A stretch of DNA of 64,000 nucleotides from Arthrobacter sp. (GTDB taxonomy: Bacteria; Actinomycetota; Actinomycetes; Actinomycetales; Micrococcaceae), in the NCBI GenBank assembly GCA_023264815.1, contig JAHFUZ010000020.1, positions 1 to 64,000 on the forward strand, written 5' to 3'. The notes under the pieces were generated by a model. That model did not search any database, was not told the origin of the DNA, and saw only the letters and a program-made list of their open reading frames with translations. The position numbers and the translations under genes are program-made. Shown one piece after another: positions 1 to 8,578 of this stretch (within the stretch, counting starts at the first letter, position 1; each line of letters starts with the position of its first letter).

Positions 1-263
1 TGAAAGCCGTCCCGGACCAGATCCGCCAGTTCGTGCCCAACGAATTCGCCACCCTCGGCGCCGACGGCTTCGGCTTCTCCGACACCCGCGCAGCAGCCCG
101 CCGCTTCTTCAAGAACGACATCCACTCCATCGTGGTCCGTTCCCTCGAGATGCTGGCACGCCGTGGCGAAGTTGATGCCCAGGCCCCGGCCCAGGCTATT
201 GAGAAGTACCGCCTGCACAACGTCAACGCCGGTTCCACCGGCAACGCAGGCGGCGAGTCCTGA
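1..263 (+). CDS. aceE: Pyruvate dehydrogenase E1 component, C-terminal end (partial)
   Basis: This is the last 86 codons of a gene that begins before the window; the reading frame uses codons starting at position 3. The peptide contains the segment GADGFGFSDTRAAARRFF followed by a stretch ending in RGEVD, which I recognise as the C-terminal transketolase-like domain of the homodimeric AceE-type E1 subunit. That enzyme decarboxylates pyruvate and acetylates the lipoyl arm of E2, giving the acetyl-CoA used by the fatty-acid genes that follow. A strong terminator hairpin follows the stop codon, so it is probably transcribed apart from fasR. In actinobacteria aceE commonly sits just before the fasR-fab cluster, which supports the call. 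Confidence 0.9.
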   Translation, partial: KAVPDQIRQFVPNEFATLGADGFGFSDTRAAARRFFKNDIHSIVVRSLEMLARRGEVDAQAPAQAIEKYRLHNVNAGSTGNAGGES

Positions 264-297
264 CGCACCACCAATAGACCGGGAGTACCCGGGAATC

Positions 298-343
298 ACG
301 ACGGCGGCCCGCACCACACGGTGGGGGCCGCCGTCGTCGTTTC
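298..343 (+). terminator. Rho-independent terminator of aceE
   Basis: Thirteen-base perfect inverted repeat: ACGACGGCGGCCC at 298-310 pairs with 325-337, with a 14-base loop. It is followed by CGTTT, a short T tract. It lies 35 bases after the aceE stop. Confidence 0.75.
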
Positions 344-391
344 CCCGCCCGTACGGTGCGGCGGGCGCGGTGTGACGCAGCTCCATCGGCA

Positions 392-408
392 TTGTAGCCT
401 TTGCACAA
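392..408. promoter_or_regulatory. Candidate FasR operator upstream of fasR
   Basis: TTGTAG-CCTTT-GCACAA: the left half-site, spacing and right-half position match the perfect repeat TTGTAG-ACTTC-CTACAA in front of fabD (1694-1710). It ends 37 bases before the preferred fasR start. Two copies flanking the same regulator gene suggest autoregulation plus control of the fab genes. The regulator assignment is inference. Confidence 0.45.
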
Positions 409-444
409 ATGGAGCTTGCACGGCGGGCACCGTATGCTCAGAAG

Positions 445-1689
445 ATGCCTGAGCCAACCTCCCCTGCCGCGAAGCGCAAGCCGGCCGTGCGCAGCACCAC
501 ACCGGAGAAGTCCGAAACCCTGAAAAAACTCCGGGCAAGTGTTGGCCAGCTATCCACCACCACCCTCCGCCAGCTGGAAAAGTCACTCCCCTGGTACTCT
601 CGGCTCAGCTCGGATGAGCGTTCGGCCCTTGGCATGGTGGCACAGAACGGCATCGCAGCCTTCGTCACCTGGTACGAGCGCCCCAGCTCGCCGTCGTGGA
701 TCCTCTCCGACGTCTTTGGAACAGCCCCCACGGAGCTGACCCGGTCCATCAGCCTGCAGAAGGCGCTCCAGCTCATCCGGATCGTGGTGGAAGTGGTGGA
801 GGACCAGGTACCTGTCATCGCACCCGAAGCTGACCAGCCCTCCCTGCGCGAAGCGGTACTCCGATACTCCCGGGAAGTGGCGTTCGCTGCAGCGGATGTG
901 TACGCGCGGGCCGCCGAATCCCGTGGCTCCTGGGACACGCGTCTGGAAGCCCTCATTGTGGACGCCATCCTTCGTGGTGAAAACACCGACGCCCTGCGGT
1001 CCCGGATCGCCGCACTGGGCTGGAAAGCCCAGGAACGGTTCACCGTGATGGTGGGGAATTCACCGTCCGAACCGAGCGCCAGCTATGTCAGCGAACTCCG
1101 CCGCCTGGCCGGCCGCTACGCCGAGGACGCCCTGGTGGGCATCCAGGGAGACCGGCTGATCCTGATCCTTGGCGGTGTCCAGGACCGCGAGACCGCATAT
1201 TTGAAGCTCAGCGAAATGTTTGCTCCCGGACCGGTGGTCTACGGGCCGGAGGCCGGGTCCCTGCTGGAGGCCAGCAGCTCGGCCCAATCGGCTTTTGCGG
1301 GCCTGACAGCCGCCCGGGCCTGGCCCTCCGCACCCCGGCCCGTAGCCGCCGATGACCTGCTGCCAGAACGCGTCATTTCCGGCGACGAAGCAGCACGCCG
1401 TTCCCTGGTCAAGAACATCTACCGCCCACTGGTGGCCGCTTCAAACGGGCTCGTGGAAACGCTTGGCACCTACCTTGAACTGGGCCACTCCCTGGAGGCT
1501 ACAGCGCGGGAACTCTTCGTCCACGCGAACACTGTCAGGTACCGGCTCAAGCGCGTCTGCGATGTGACAGGCTGGGATCCCCTCCTCCCGCGCGAGGCAT
1601 TTGTGCTGCAGGCGGCGCTTGTGGTTGGCCGGCTTGCGGCTCCCCCCAAAGCGCCTGTGGAACGTCATCCGGCGCGGAACCAACCCTGA
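445..1689 (+). CDS. fasR: PucR-family transcriptional regulator of fatty acid synthesis (FasR-like)
   Basis: 414-residue regulator. The C-terminal 60 residues (LEATARELFVHANTVRYRLK) form the PucR/CdaR-type helix-turn-helix; the rest is the long effector/GGDEF-like region of this family. In Streptomyces the PucR-like protein FasR sits directly before fabD-fabH-acpP-fabF and activates that operon. Same family and same position here make the call. An in-frame ATG at 409 would add 12 residues, but no ribosome-binding site precedes either ATG clearly. I prefer 445 because the protein then begins MPEPTSP and the putative operator at 392-408 stays outside the gene. It is followed by an 88-base gap holding a second copy of that operator. 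Confidence 0.85.
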   Translation: MPEPTSPAAKRKPAVRSTTPEKSETLKKLRASVGQLSTTTLRQLEKSLPWYSRLSSDERSALGMVAQNGIAAFVTWYERPSSPSWILSDVFGTAPTELTRSISLQKALQLIRIVVEVVEDQVPVIAPEADQPSLREAVLRYSREVAFAAADVYARAAESRGSWDTRLEALIVDAILRGENTDALRSRIAALGWKAQERFTVMVGNSPSEPSASYVSELRRLAGRYAEDALVGIQGDRLILILGGVQDRETAYLKLSEMFAPGPVVYGPEAGSLLEASSSAQSAFAGLTAARAWPSAPRPVAADDLLPERVISGDEAARRSLVKNIYRPLVAASNGLVETLGTYLELGHSLEATARELFVHANTVRYRLKRVCDVTGWDPLLPREAFVLQAALVVGRLAAPPKAPVERHPARNQP

Positions 1690-1693
1690 CACG

Positions 1694-1710
1694 TTGTAGA
1701 CTTCCTACAA
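1694..1710. promoter_or_regulatory. Perfect inverted repeat upstream of fabD, candidate FasR operator
   Basis: TTGTAG (1694-1699), 5-base spacer, CTACAA (1705-1710). It is the only strong symmetry in the fasR-fabD gap and lies 67 bases before the fabD start. A near copy lies before fasR (392-408). Confidence 0.55.
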
Positions 1711-1777
1711 TCTGACCCCATCAGCTTGGTGCAGAGAAACACCGCTGGATGCCACCGCAATTTGGAAAGCTGGATAC

Positions 1778-2707
1778 GTGCTTGCAATAGTCTGCCCTGG
1801 ACAGGGCTCACAGACCCCGGGTTTTCTGGCCCCCTGGCTGGAACTGCCTTCGGTAGCAGGCCAACTGGCCTCCCTTAGTGAGATTGCAGGCATCGACCTG
1901 ACAGCCCACGGAACCACCTCGGATGAAGAAACCATCAAGGACACTGCCGTTGCGCAGCCCCTGATCGTCGCCGCCGGGCTGATCACCGCAAGGTCGCTCT
2001 TCGACGTTGAACTCGGCACCTTGCCGGTCATCCTGGCAGGCCACTCGGTCGGTGAAATAACCGCCTCCGCCCTGGCTGGCGTGCTCACCGAGAAGGAAGC
2101 CATGACGTTCGTGCGGGAACGCGCCAACAGCATGGCCGCGGCTGCAGCCGTGACGCCCACCGGCATGAGCGCCGTCGTCGGCGGGGACCCGGCGGAGGTG
2201 CTGGCAGCCATCGAGGCCTCGGGAGCAAGCCCGGCCAACGTCAACGGCGCAGGCCAGACCGTCGCAGCAGGCACCTTCGAGCAGCTCAAGGCCCTCGCGG
2301 ACAACCCGCCGGCCAAGGCCCGCGTCATCCCGCTCAAGGTGGCCGGAGCCTTCCACACCTCGCACATGTCGCCCGCAGTCAGCGCCCTGGAATCCCTGAA
2401 ACCGGAACTCCAGCCGCGCACGCCGCAGGTTCCGCTGCTGTCCAACTTCGACGGCCGCGAAGTGACCGACGGCGGTGCCGCCGTCGAAAGCCTGATCGCC
2501 CAGGTCTCCCGGCCGGTCCGCTGGGACCTCTGCATGGAGACGATGGTTCAGCGCGGCGTCACCGGCGTCATTGAACTGGCTCCGGCGGGCACCCTGGCGG
2601 GGCTCGCCAAGCGCGGCATGCCCGGCGTAAAGACCGTTGCAGTCAAAACCCCGGACGACCTCACGGCCGCGCTGGCACTCTTCGCAGAATTGGAGGGAAA
2701 TGCATGA
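1778..2707 (+). CDS. fabD: Malonyl-CoA:ACP transacylase
   Basis: 309-residue enzyme that moves malonyl groups from CoA to acyl carrier protein for chain elongation in the cytoplasm. It begins with the family N-terminus VCPGQGSQTPGF. It has the nucleophile elbow GHSVG at residues 88-92 (Ser90) and the catalytic histidine in AFHTSHM near residue 193. The start is GTG, preceded by GGAAAG at 1764-1769 with suitable spacing. Its stop overlaps the fabH start by four bases (ATGA), implying translational coupling. It is the first gene of the fab operon and probably a FasR target. Confidence 0.96.
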   Translation: MLAIVCPGQGSQTPGFLAPWLELPSVAGQLASLSEIAGIDLTAHGTTSDEETIKDTAVAQPLIVAAGLITARSLFDVELGTLPVILAGHSVGEITASALAGVLTEKEAMTFVRERANSMAAAAAVTPTGMSAVVGGDPAEVLAAIEASGASPANVNGAGQTVAAGTFEQLKALADNPPAKARVIPLKVAGAFHTSHMSPAVSALESLKPELQPRTPQVPLLSNFDGREVTDGGAAVESLIAQVSRPVRWDLCMETMVQRGVTGVIELAPAGTLAGLAKRGMPGVKTVAVKTPDDLTAALALFAELEGNA

Positions 2708-3765
2708 GCGTTCCCACGCTGAACCAGTCACCCGTCAACCAGTACAGCCGCATCCTGGGCCTGGGCGCCTTCCGGCCGGATGTCATCGTCACCAACGAGG
2801 ACGTCTGCCAGTGGATTGACTCCTCCGATGAATGGATCCGCCAGCGCACCGGCATCGTCACGCGCCACCGCGCCCCCGCCAACGTCAGCGTCATTGACAT
2901 GGCCGAGGGCGCCGCCAGGGAAGCCCTGCAGAAGGCCGGCATCGAAGCTTCGCAGCTGGGCGCCGTCATTGTCTCCACGGTGACCCACCCATACGCCACG
3001 CCGTCGGCCGCGGCCGCCGTTGCAGACCGGATCGGCGCGACACCGGCTCCCGCCTTTGACATTTCGGCCGCGTGTGCCGGGTACTGCTACGGGATCGCCC
3101 AGGCTGATGCCCTGGTTCGCTCCGGTACCGCCACCTACGTCCTGGTGGTCGGGGCGGAAAAGCTCTCGGACGTCATCGACAACCGGGAACGCACCATTTC
3201 CTTCCTGTTGGGCGACGGTGCCGGCGCTGTGGTGGTGGGCCCCTCGGACACTCCCGGCATTGGCCCCTCCGTCTGGGGCTCGGACGGCAGCAAATGGGAC
3301 GCAATCGGTATGACGCGTTCCATGCTTGATGTCCGCGATCTCAGCCTGGCGGCCCGCCAGTCCGATGAGTCCGGTGACTTCGCCCTCCTCGAAGAGGCGC
3401 AGGAACTGTACCCCACCCTGCGCCAGGACGGGCAGACCGTGTTCCGCTGGGCAGTCTGGGAGATGGCCAAGATGGCCGAGCAGGCACTGGAAGCCGCGGG
3501 CGTCAGGGCCGAGGACCTCGCCGCCTTTATCCCCCACCAGGCCAACATGCGCATCATCGACGAGATGGTCAAGAAGCTCAAGCTTCCCGAGTCGGTCGTT
3601 GTGGCCCGGGACATCGCCGACGCCGGAAACACCTCGGCGGCCTCCATTCCCCTGGCCACCCACCGCCTGCTCCAGGAAAACCCGGAGCTCAGCGGCGGCC
3701 TCGCACTCCAGATCGGCTTTGGAGCCGGCCTGGTCTTTGGTGCCCAGGTCATCGTCCTTCCTTAG
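2704..3765 (+). CDS. fabH: Beta-ketoacyl-ACP synthase III
   Basis: 353-residue condensing enzyme that starts fatty-acid synthesis by joining an acyl-CoA primer to malonyl-ACP. The Cys-His-Asn triad is visible: Cys124 in SAACAG, His278 in IPHQAN and Asn309 in DAGNTSAAS. The GDGAGAVVVG segment is also typical. In actinobacteria FabH usually prefers branched acyl-CoA primers that come from branched-chain amino acids; specificity cannot be read from sequence alone. It overlaps fabD by four bases. The gap to acpP is 82 bases. Confidence 0.96.
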   Translation: MSVPTLNQSPVNQYSRILGLGAFRPDVIVTNEDVCQWIDSSDEWIRQRTGIVTRHRAPANVSVIDMAEGAAREALQKAGIEASQLGAVIVSTVTHPYATPSAAAAVADRIGATPAPAFDISAACAGYCYGIAQADALVRSGTATYVLVVGAEKLSDVIDNRERTISFLLGDGAGAVVVGPSDTPGIGPSVWGSDGSKWDAIGMTRSMLDVRDLSLAARQSDESGDFALLEEAQELYPTLRQDGQTVFRWAVWEMAKMAEQALEAAGVRAEDLAAFIPHQANMRIIDEMVKKLKLPESVVVARDIADAGNTSAASIPLATHRLLQENPELSGGLALQIGFGAGLVFGAQVIVLP

Positions 3766-3847
3766 GAACGTCCCACACAGGCCGCACCCGCGGGCTGGAC
3801 CGTTTCCGGCATCCCCTTGCCGGCAATAACAAGAAAAGGAGCCATCA

Positions 3848-4093
3848 ATGGCTAGCAACGAAGAGATCCTGGCCGGCTTGGCTGAAATCGTCAACGAAGA
3901 AACCGGCCTCGCCCCCGAGGCTGTGGAGCTGGACAAGTCCTTCACCGAGGACCTGGACATCGACTCCATCTCCATGATGACCATCGTGGTCAACGCCGAA
4001 GAGAAGTTCGGCGTCCGCATCCCGGACGAAGAGGTCAAGAACCTCAAGACCGTGGGCGACGCCGTCAGCTTCATCGCCGGCGCACAGGCCTAA
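3848..4093 (+). CDS. acpP: Acyl carrier protein
   Basis: 81-residue acidic protein that carries growing acyl chains on a 4'-phosphopantetheine arm. The attachment serine is Ser40 in the motif DLDIDSISMM. The start ATG has a strong AAAAGGAG ribosome-binding site at 3834-3841. Length and charge are typical. A strong hairpin follows the stop, which could limit read-through into fabF and leave acpP in excess, as its stoichiometry needs. Confidence 0.97.
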   Translation: MASNEEILAGLAEIVNEETGLAPEAVELDKSFTEDLDIDSISMMTIVVNAEEKFGVRIPDEEVKNLKTVGDAVSFIAGAQA

Positions 4094-4121
4094 CCAAGGC
4101 TTCAGCCCCTTATGGCTGAGA

Positions 4122-4168
4122 GGACTGCCGGCCCGCCGATTGGCCGGGCCGGCAGTCCACCCTATTTT
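4122..4168 (+). terminator. Hairpin between acpP and fabF (terminator or attenuator)
   Basis: Fourteen-base perfect stem: 4122-4135 (GGACTGCCGGCCCG) pairs with 4145-4158. A 9-base loop separates the arms, and the run ATTTTT follows at 4164-4169. It has full intrinsic-terminator form although it lies inside the fab gene cluster. Confidence 0.75.
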
Positions 4169-4249
4169 TCGGGGCAGCCAGCTGCCCACAACGCGGGACC
4201 CCGCCGGAGTTACCGGACACGGCCTGCCCACCGACGAGAGAGTGATCCA

Positions 4250-5485
4250 ATGACACGCAAAGTAGTCATTACCGGTCTGGGTGCCACCACGCCCATCGGC
4301 GGCGACGTCCCAACCATGTGGAACAACGCGCTGAAGGGCGTCTCGGGTGCCCGCACCCTGGAGGACGAATGGGTGGCCAGGTACGAGCTGCCGGTCCACT
4401 TCGCCGCCCGTTGCACCACACCTGCCCTGGACGTGCTGAGCCGCGTTGAAGCCAAGCGGATGGATCCGTCCACCCAGTTTGGCGTGATCGCTGCCCGTGA
4501 AGCCTGGGCCGATTCCGGGATCACGGAAATTGACCATGACCGCCTCGCCGTCGCTTTTGCCACCGGCATCGGTGGCGTGTGGACACTGCTGGATGCCTGG
4601 GACACCCTGAAGGAAAAGGGTCCCCGCCGCGTCCTGCCCATGACGGTGCCTATGCTGATGCCCAACGGCGTCGCGGCAGCTGTCAGCCTTGACCTTGGTG
4701 CCCGGGCCGGCGCCCACACCCCCGTTTCCGCCTGCGCTTCCGGCACCGAGGCCCTACACCTGGGTCTGGACCTGATCCGCTCCGGCAAGGCCGACGTGGT
4801 CATGTGCGGCGGCGCCGAGGCAGCCATCCACCCCATGCCGCTGGCCGCCTTCGCCTCGATGCAGGCACTCTCCCGCCGCAATGACGACCCCCAGGCAGCC
4901 TCCCGCCCGTACGACCTCGGCCGCGACGGCTTCGTGATGGGTGAAGGTGCAGGCGCACTGGTCCTGGAGGCTGAGGAACACGCCCTCGCCCGCGGCGCAC
5001 GGATCTACGGCGAGCTGGCCGGCACCTCGGTGACCGCAGACGCTTACCACATCACCGCCCCGGACCCCCAGGGCCTGGGCGCCACCCGGGCCCTCAAGGC
5101 AGCCATGTTCGATGGCCGCATCCAGGCTGAGGACGTGGTCCACGTCAACGCGCACGCCACTTCCACCCCCGTTGGCGACAAGCCCGAGTACACGGCTCTC
5201 CGTGCGGCCCTGGGCACCCACATCGACAACGTGGCTGTCTCTGCCACCAAGTCGCAGATGGGCCACCTCCTGGGCGCGTCCGGCGCCGTGGAGGCAGTCC
5301 TCACTGTCCTGGCAGTCTACGAACGCAAGGCTCCAGTGACCATCAACCTCGAGAACCAGGACCCTGAGATCCCGCTCGATGTGGTCACCTCGGCCCGGGA
5401 CCTGCCGGCCGGCGACATCGTGGCGCTGAGCAACTCGTTCGGTTTCGGCGGCCACAACGCCGTCATCGCCATCCGAAGCGTCTAA
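4250..5485 (+). CDS. fabF: Beta-ketoacyl-ACP synthase II
   Basis: 411-residue elongating condensing enzyme. The catalytic Cys162 is in VSACASGTEAL, His302 in VNAHATSTP, and Lys334/His339 in SATKSQMGHLLGAS, the full Cys-His-His triad with lysine. The open frame extends upstream to 4112 through the acpP hairpin. The family N-terminus MTRKVVITGLGATTP fixes the start at 4250, shortly after GAGAGTG. It is the last gene of the cluster and ends in a very strong terminator. It may be partly uncoupled from acpP by the hairpin at 4122-4168. Confidence 0.96.
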   Translation: MTRKVVITGLGATTPIGGDVPTMWNNALKGVSGARTLEDEWVARYELPVHFAARCTTPALDVLSRVEAKRMDPSTQFGVIAAREAWADSGITEIDHDRLAVAFATGIGGVWTLLDAWDTLKEKGPRRVLPMTVPMLMPNGVAAAVSLDLGARAGAHTPVSACASGTEALHLGLDLIRSGKADVVMCGGAEAAIHPMPLAAFASMQALSRRNDDPQAASRPYDLGRDGFVMGEGAGALVLEAEEHALARGARIYGELAGTSVTADAYHITAPDPQGLGATRALKAAMFDGRIQAEDVVHVNAHATSTPVGDKPEYTALRAALGTHIDNVAVSATKSQMGHLLGASGAVEAVLTVLAVYERKAPVTINLENQDPEIPLDVVTSARDLPAGDIVALSNSFGFGGHNAVIAIRSV

Positions 5486-5505
5486 CACGACACCACCGGA
5501 CACCG

Positions 5506-5556
5506 GAGGAGGCCCCGTCCTTGTGCATTGCACAAGGACGGGGCCTCCTCTTTGCT
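5506..5556 (+). terminator. Rho-independent terminator of the fab operon
   Basis: Perfect 21-base stem (5506-5526 with 5530-5550) around a 3-base ATT loop, followed by TTTGC. It starts 20 bases after the fabF stop and separates it from the convergent DUF3145 gene. Confidence 0.85.
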
Positions 5557-5621
5557 ATGGAGCTTCCTGCGGCGGCGCGGGCCGCTGGTTGGAGTACAAC
5601 GGCGGGGCGTCCCGAGGGTGG

Positions 5622-6125
5622 TCAGCCCACCTGGTGCAGCCAGCGGACCGGTGCGCCCTCGGCGGCATGGCGGAAAGGTTCCAGTTCCTCGTCCCAGGCT
5701 TCGCCGAGGGCAAGGGAGAGCTCGTGGTAGACAGCCGAAGGGTCGCCTGCGCCTGATTCGTAGGCGTAACGGATCCTGTCCTCGGACACCATGATGTTGC
5801 CGTGCACGTCCGTGGTGGCGTGGAAGATCCCCAGCTCGGGGGTGTGCGACCAGCGCCCGCCATCGACACCCTGGCTCGGCTCCTCCGTGACTTCGTAGCG
5901 AAGATGGGCCCAGCCACGAAGCGAGGAGGCCAGCACGGCGCCGGTGCCCGGGGTGCCGGTCCAGGAAAGCTCGGCCCGGAACATTCCGGGCGCGGCAGGT
6001 TGAGGGGTCCACTCAAGATCCGTTCGCTTGTCCACGACGGATCCAATGGCCCACTCGACATGCGGGCACAGTGCCGTAGGGGCCGAGTGAACGAACAGCA
6101 CACCGCGGGTCATTGCAACAGACAT
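5622..6125 (-). CDS. DUF3145 family protein
   Basis: 167-residue protein beginning MSVAMTRGVLFVHSAPTA, which I recognise as the actinobacterial DUF3145 family; no function is established. The start at 6125 is chosen because GGAGGA lies six bases upstream; an ATG at 6137 would lie inside that site. No membrane segment or signal peptide is visible. It is probably transcribed alone: a promoter-like element lies about 100 bases upstream and the convergent fab terminator lies beyond its stop. Confidence 0.8.
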   Translation of the reverse strand: MSVAMTRGVLFVHSAPTALCPHVEWAIGSVVDKRTDLEWTPQPAAPGMFRAELSWTGTPGTGAVLASSLRGWAHLRYEVTEEPSQGVDGGRWSHTPELGIFHATTDVHGNIMVSEDRIRYAYESGAGDPSAVYHELSLALGEAWDEELEPFRHAAEGAPVRWLHQVG

Positions 6126-6223
6126 TCCATCCTCCATAGCTGTAGGTACGTCTTCCCCAACGACCTCTGCCTGGATGGAACTGCCGGTGATGTAGTGCCA
6201 GCGGTGGTGTTCCTTGACTGCTT

Positions 6224-6252
6224 ATTAAAGTTGTGTCCGGTACTCGCTGCAA
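6224..6252 (-). promoter_or_regulatory. Candidate promoter of the DUF3145 gene
   Basis: On the minus strand TTGCAG (6252-6247) is separated by 17 bases from TTTAAT (6229-6224), close to the housekeeping sigma consensus. This would leave a leader of about 90 bases. Apart from this, the 276-base gap 6126-6401 shows nothing I can name. Confidence 0.5.
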
Positions 6253-6401
6253 CGCGCAAAGCGAAAGAGCTTCAAGCGAGACTTGAAAGTTGCCGGACGT
6301 GACTCTTATTGTGCCGTAACCCGCGTCATTGCGCCAGTGCGATCCGCCGGAGCCGACATGAACCGCCGTATGACCGGCCCGACGGGGCAGGCCACCGGCG
6401 T

Positions 6402-7328
6402 TCAGGCTCTCGGATGGGCCTGCTGGTAGCTGCGCCGGAGCCGTTCCACGGATACATGGGTGTAGATCTGGGTAGTGGCGAGGCTGCTGTGGCCCAGGAT
6501 TTCCTGGACGGCCCGCAGGTCAGCGCCGCCATCAAGCAGGTGCGTGGCTGCACTATGCCTGAGGGCGTGGGGACCGGTTGCCGAGGTGTCCCCCAAGGCC
6601 TCAAAAAGGTCCTTCACGACCGCGCGGACCTGGCGCTGGTCAACGCGGTTACCCCTGGATCCGAGGAACAGCGCCGGGCCGCTGTGTCCCGTTGCCAGGA
6701 GTGGCCTGCCCCTGCGGAGCCAGTCGTCCACTGCCGTGGCTGCCGGAACCCCGTAGGGGACGGTCCGTTCCTTGTTGCCCTTTCCGATCACCCGGAGCGT
6801 TCGCCGGTCCGGGTTGAGGTCGTCCACGTCCAGGCCGGCCAGCTCCCCCACCCTCAGCCCGGTGGCGTACAGGACCTCCACCATGGCCCGGTTTCGCACC
6901 GGGAGCGGCGCCCCTTCGGCTGCGGCCTCCTCCAGGCTGCCCAGGAGCCTCAGCAACTGCTGGGACTGCAGGACCCCCGGCAGTGACTTTTCGGCCTTGG
7001 GCGCACGCAGCCGGAGGGCGGGGTCCACGGAGATCAGCTCTTCGCGCAGTGCCCAGGTGGTGAAGGACCGCGCGGTGGCCGATCTCCGCGCCAGGGTTGA
7101 CCGGGACATCCCGGCCTGGCTCTGCGCCCCCAGCCAGCTGCGGAGCATTCCCAGCTCCACGTCCGGCAGAGTAGTGATGCCTGCTGAAACTACGTACTCG
7201 AGGAGGCTGCGGACGTCGGAGAGATACGCCCTTCGCGTATGCTCCGACCGGGCACGCTCAGCTTCAAGATAGCGGCCGAAGCCGGCAAGAGCCTGCTCAA
7301 ACTCCGGGGGCAGCTGCTGGTTCTCCAC
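6402..7328 (-). CDS. xerC: Tyrosine site-specific recombinase XerC
   Basis: 308-residue recombinase that resolves chromosome dimers at dif together with XerD. It has an N-terminal SAM-like core-binding domain (about residues 8-105) and a catalytic domain with all expected residues: Arg159 (TGLRVGEL), Lys183, His254 and Arg257 (HALRHSAATHLL), His280 (LGHSS) and the nucleophile Tyr289 (TQIYTH). The start is GTG at 7328; the frame continues upstream into the dprA end but the family N-terminus fits here. It follows comM-dprA, a common actinobacterial order, so it is a housekeeping recombinase rather than a phage or integron integrase. Confidence 0.93.
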   Translation of the reverse strand: MENQQLPPEFEQALAGFGRYLEAERARSEHTRRAYLSDVRSLLEYVVSAGITTLPDVELGMLRSWLGAQSQAGMSRSTLARRSATARSFTTWALREELISVDPALRLRAPKAEKSLPGVLQSQQLLRLLGSLEEAAAEGAPLPVRNRAMVEVLYATGLRVGELAGLDVDDLNPDRRTLRVIGKGNKERTVPYGVPAATAVDDWLRRGRPLLATGHSGPALFLGSRGNRVDQRQVRAVVKDLFEALGDTSATGPHALRHSAATHLLDGGADLRAVQEILGHSSLATTQIYTHVSVERLRRSYQQAHPRA

Positions 7329-7378
7329 AGTTAAACTGTCCCAGATTCCTGCAGCGAATCCTGCCGGGACACTGCGGT

Positions 7379-8578
7379 CTAGACAGAATCCTTGGCCCGT
7401 TTCCAGCCTCCCCTTTCCGAGACAGCCAAACCCAGCAGGCCCAGCCTGCCCAGGCCGGCCCGAACGGAGTCGATGCTGAGGCCCGCCACAGCGCAGAGTT
7501 TTTCCACTGACGTGGTGGATCGAAGTGGCAACGCATCGAGGAGGATCAGGTCCTCCAGCGTCAGGCCGTCGTGCTCGGCAGCACGTGCTGTGGCCGGCTC
7601 GGCAAGCCCCTCGCCGCTGGGTGAGGCCAGTTCGACGATCTCGGCAGCGTCCGTCACGCAGACCGCACCCCCGTCCCGGAGGAGCCGGTGGCAGCCTGCC
7701 GAGTTGGCACTGTGGACAGAGCCGGGAACGGCCGCCACCGCCCGGCCCAGCGTCTCCGCATGATGGGCGGTGTTCAGGGCACCGGACCGCCACCGGGCCT
7801 CCACCACCACCGTCACTGCGGCCAGGGCGGCGATGAGCCTGTTCCGTTGAAGAAAACGGTAGCGGGTTGGCGCCGAACCCGGCGGGACTTCCGCCAAGAC
7901 CGCCCCCTGGTTGCAGACGGCCCGGAGCAGGTCCTCGTTACCGGATGGATAAAACCGGTCCACGCCTCCGGCCATCACAGCAATGGTGGGCACAGGCGCC
8001 GTCCCGCCGGCCAGCGCCGCCCGGTGGGCGTGCGCGTCAATGCCGTAGGCGCCGCCGGAGACCACCGTGTACCCCCGCTGCCCCAGGGTGTAGGCCAGGT
8101 CCCCGGTCACCGACGCGCCGTAGCTGGTACTGTCGCGGGAGCCCACCAGCGCCACGCTCCGGGCCAGTTCGGGTAACTGCTGTTCCACACCCCGCCACCA
8201 CAGGCAGAGTGGTTCCTGAAGTCCCAGATCCCTGAGCTGTTCCGGCCAGAGGTCATCTGACGGGACGATCAGCCGGCCACCAAGGCGTGCCATGGTGGCC
8301 AGGTCGCGCTCGGGCGCGAGGTCGGGAATACGCGGTGCCCAGCGTTTGAGGGCCGCCGTTACGCCGGACCAGCTCTGGCCTTGGCCGTTGTCAGCCAGCA
8401 GGCCCGTGATCTCCTGCTCCAGTGCCGGTCCGGCAGCTGCCTGCCCCGTGGCAATCCGCAGCGCGTCCTGGGCGCCGGCGACCTGCACGAGCGCCAGTCC
8501 TGCTGCGTCCTGGGGCTCCATGAGCCGTGAGAGCGCTGCCCGGGCAATCCGTTCGTTGTCCATGTTTCCGTCCTTCAT
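7379..8578 (-). CDS. dprA: DNA-processing protein DprA
   Basis: 399-residue protein that binds incoming single-stranded DNA and loads RecA during transformation. The Rossmann-like core is clear: SVALVGSRDSTSYGASV followed by VVSGGAYGIDAHAHRAAL and, later, an EVPPGSAPTRYRFLQRNRLI segment. A C-terminal winged-helix-like extension follows (about residues 320-399). The start ATG overlaps the comM stop (ATGA), so it should be translationally coupled; an internal ATG at 8563 is the alternative. Confidence 0.94.
   Translation of the reverse strand: MKDGNMDNERIARAALSRLMEPQDAAGLALVQVAGAQDALRIATGQAAAGPALEQEITGLLADNGQGQSWSGVTAALKRWAPRIPDLAPERDLATMARLGGRLIVPSDDLWPEQLRDLGLQEPLCLWWRGVEQQLPELARSVALVGSRDSTSYGASVTGDLAYTLGQRGYTVVSGGAYGIDAHAHRAALAGGTAPVPTIAVMAGGVDRFYPSGNEDLLRAVCNQGAVLAEVPPGSAPTRYRFLQRNRLIAALAAVTVVVEARWRSGALNTAHHAETLGRAVAAVPGSVHSANSAGCHRLLRDGGAVCVTDAAEIVELASPSGEGLAEPATARAAEHDGLTLEDLILLDALPLRSTTSVEKLCAVAGLSIDSVRAGLGRLGLLGLAVSERGGWKRAKDSV

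Noticed and set aside
6402..7328. Tyrosine recombinase as a sign of a prophage or integrative element
   Set aside because: It is XerC in its usual place after comM-dprA; no other phage-type genes, att repeats or tRNA insertion are seen.
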